From DATFNI01 sp963787205 (GTDB lineage Bacteria; Bacteroidota; Rhodothermia; Balneolales; DATFMH01): 64,000 bases of DNA. The translations under genes were made by a program, and so were the position numbers. Numbering within the stretch: the first letter of the stretch is position 1; each line of letters starts with the position of its first letter. The notes below the pieces were generated by a model. It had not been told where the DNA came from. It searched no databases and worked only from the letters and a program-made list of their open reading frames with translations. Positions 62,820 to 64,000 of the stretch are shown here, one piece after another. The stretch covers positions 124,001-188,000 of the forward strand of contig CAWBCD010000007.1 in assembly GCA_963787205.1 (NCBI GenBank), in the 5' to 3' direction.

Positions 62820-63773
62820 TCAGTGTTTATTAACCGGAAGGAAGCCGTATTTCCGGTAGACTTTTTGTCCCTGTTCACTCGTGAGGAAGTGAAGGAAATC
62901 CTGTGCCGCTTTGGGATGGGGAGCCGTCTTCATGCTGGCGGCGGTATACGTGACATACACGTTGTGATTATTGGGGATCTGCACCATATCTACCGGGTTG
63001 CCGATCATTTTCTGGAAATATGCTTCGGTATACCAGACAGGTCCGGCATCAGATTCTTTTCGCATGATGCGCATAGGGCTCTGGCGGTGATGGATGTGAG
63101 TGAGGAAGGTCGTTCCATCCTCGACCTTCGTAACCATAATGCGCCTACGCAGTTTCTCACCACCGGCTTTGACGTATGCCTTTTCAATCTGTTTGGCGAT
63201 ACCTTCCCAATGTGGATTTGGCATTGTAACCCGTATGTCATTGGACGCCAGATCATTCAAAGAAGTGATATGCATTGGATTTCCCTTGTAAACCATGATG
63301 GCCAGCCGGTTGCGCGCGTAATCTTCCTTTGAAGAAAACCAGTGTTTCTGATTCTGCAGCATGGTGATCCGTCCTTTACCGGCGGTATAGACATCCGGTT
63401 TCAGGGCAATCCGCATGTTTCCCATTATAAGCGCACCGGTCTCGATCTGCTGGGCGAGAATACCGGGTGGGAGAGTCTCAATAAAAACACGCTTGTACTG
63501 TGGATAAGCTTTTTTAAAAGCTTTGACCAAATCATCCATCACCATGAACTGGTTGCCCGCGAAAAAGACTACAAGCTGTGGATCGACAATATCGCCGCGC
63601 AAATCCGGGACATTATCGATGCCGTCAATCGTGAAGTTTTTCCCGTTTTGCGGTGGTGTGGTCCACGGCGGGGAGATATGTGCCTGCTGCGCGCTCACCA
63701 CACAGGGCAGAAGCATCAATGCTGCCAACAGGGTTAACGCCGGGGAAAACCGGATGTAATGTGACGTATTCAT
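62820..63773 (-). CDS. Periplasmic substrate-binding protein (ModA-like)
   Basis: The 317-residue exported protein (signal ending VVSAQQ) has the two-lobe periplasmic-binding layout of the molybdate/anion-type family: 'LVVFFAGNQFMVMDDLVKAF', 'KGNPMHITSLNDLASNDIRV', 'QSPMRIMRKESDAGPVWYTE' and 'FLHFLTSEQGQKVYRKYGF'. No permease or ATPase gene is next to it, so it may act with a remote transporter or pass its ligand to the cytochrome upstream. Ligand unknown. Confidence 0.78.
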   Translation of the reverse strand: MNTSHYIRFSPALTLLAALMLLPCVVSAQQAHISPPWTTPPQNGKNFTIDGIDNVPDLRGDIVDPQLVVFFAGNQFMVMDDLVKAFKKAYPQYKRVFIETLPPGILAQQIETGALIMGNMRIALKPDVYTAGKGRITMLQNQKHWFSSKEDYARNRLAIMVYKGNPMHITSLNDLASNDIRVTMPNPHWEGIAKQIEKAYVKAGGEKLRRRIMVTKVEDGTTFLTHIHHRQSPMRIMRKESDAGPVWYTEAYFQKMIGNPVDMVQIPNNHNVYVTYTAASMKTAPHPKAAQDFLHFLTSEQGQKVYRKYGFLPVNKH

Positions 63774-63788
63774 AGAAGTTCTTTTAGT

Positions 63789-64000
63789 TCACTTTGAGGA
63801 TTTCGATTGCTTCTTATGTGCTTTGATAATGGGCTGGAAAGGACCGTATTGGTGCTGTTCCTGCGTGAAATGATCGGTATACGGAGGATAGGGACAGTCG
63901 ACCGGCTTAAGAGAAAGCACAGGGAAATCTTTGGCCAGATGAGGCATGTCGGGTCGTGTTTTCGAGTTGATGTATGCCGCCACATCGTATGCCTCAGCAT
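63789..64000 (-). CDS. SoxA/TsdA-type cytochrome c, C-terminal part
   Basis: Open from the window edge, the frame reads AEAYDVAAYINSKTRPD, then HLAKDFPVLSLKPVDCPY and TQEQHQYGPFQPI. This closely follows the end of SoxA/TsdA-type dihaem cytochromes (EAWDVAAY..S..RP, DFP, KPVD..YGPY.D.F...QHKYGPF.PI). TsdA proteins oxidise thiosulfate to tetrathionate or the reverse. The haem motifs lie outside the window. It reads toward the binding protein and DsrE genes, so the three may be one sulfur-related operon. Confidence 0.75.
   Translation of the reverse strand, partial: AEAYDVAAYINSKTRPDMPHLAKDFPVLSLKPVDCPYPPYTDHFTQEQHQYGPFQPIIKAHKKQSKSSK

Noticed and set aside
1..64000. CRISPR array
   Set aside because: No evenly spaced direct repeats with unique spacers were seen; repeated words are scattered singly.

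Overview
The window looks like chromosome of a member of the Fibrobacterota-Chlorobiota-Bacteroidota (FCB) group. The main signs are a secreted propeller protein ending in the 'NYPNPFNPST ... GVYFYRL ... K' type IX sorting tail, a SusC/SusD pair, many short lipoproteins, and gram-negative OmpA/Pal-like and TonB-type outer-membrane proteins. The sorting tail and the mix of genes fit an Ignavibacteria-like or neighbouring free-living lineage better than a gut Bacteroides, but I cannot fix the phylum from sequence alone.

Layout. 1-4.3 kb: a decaying stretch with a membrane-protein tail, a DUF4382 lipoprotein remnant, a type IX-sorted propeller gene carrying three single-base frameshifts, and an ECF sigma factor with one frameshift plus its zinc-finger-type partner. 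4.4-7.8 kb: a DUF302 protein, a membrane protein and an exported peroxiredoxin fused to a MerA-like flavin disulfide reductase. 8.2-13.9 kb: a YncE-propeller/phosphoesterase lipoprotein, an FN3-OmpA lipoprotein and a 2H phosphoesterase. 14.4-36.0 kb: a visibly AT-rich beta-mannan utilisation locus, ending next to a tRNA-Ile2 gene. 36.5-43.6 kb: a tandem UspA protein, a truncated metallo-hydrolase, an exported Gln/Met-rich protein, an outer-membrane barrel protein and an EndoQ-UvrD fusion. 43.9-49.3 kb (minus strand): a bacteriocin-like two-peptide system. 49.7-64 kb: a PQQ dehydrogenase with cytochrome c, a CHRD lipoprotein, a GH36 alpha-galactosidase, HigBA, an amidase, folB-folK, a ParA/ribbon-helix-helix pair, a CE2-like esterase, and a DsrE / binding protein / TsdA-type cytochrome group.

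How the genes work together. The mannan locus is nearly complete. A surface GH26 mannanase cuts polymer, and SusCD plus a third lipoprotein bind and import oligomers. A clan-A hydrolase and two near-identical GH2 enzymes would trim them in the periplasm, while MFS and SSS carriers cross the inner membrane. A GH130 phosphorylase yields mannose-1-phosphate, a ManA-type isomerase feeds mannose-6-phosphate to glycolysis, and an AraC protein probably regulates. The distant GH36 and CE2 enzymes could remove galactose and acetyl side groups.

The most unusual system is the bacteriocin-like cluster: a LuxR regulator, two double-glycine precursors whose predicted cores are both 39 residues with GxxxG motifs, an HExxH membrane protein, an HlyD adaptor and a C39-peptidase ABC exporter. 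Other points of interest are the GH2 duplication with a nearly identical middle and sharply divergent patches, a 112-bp MITE-like element with a second partial copy, and several families of small dispersed repeats.
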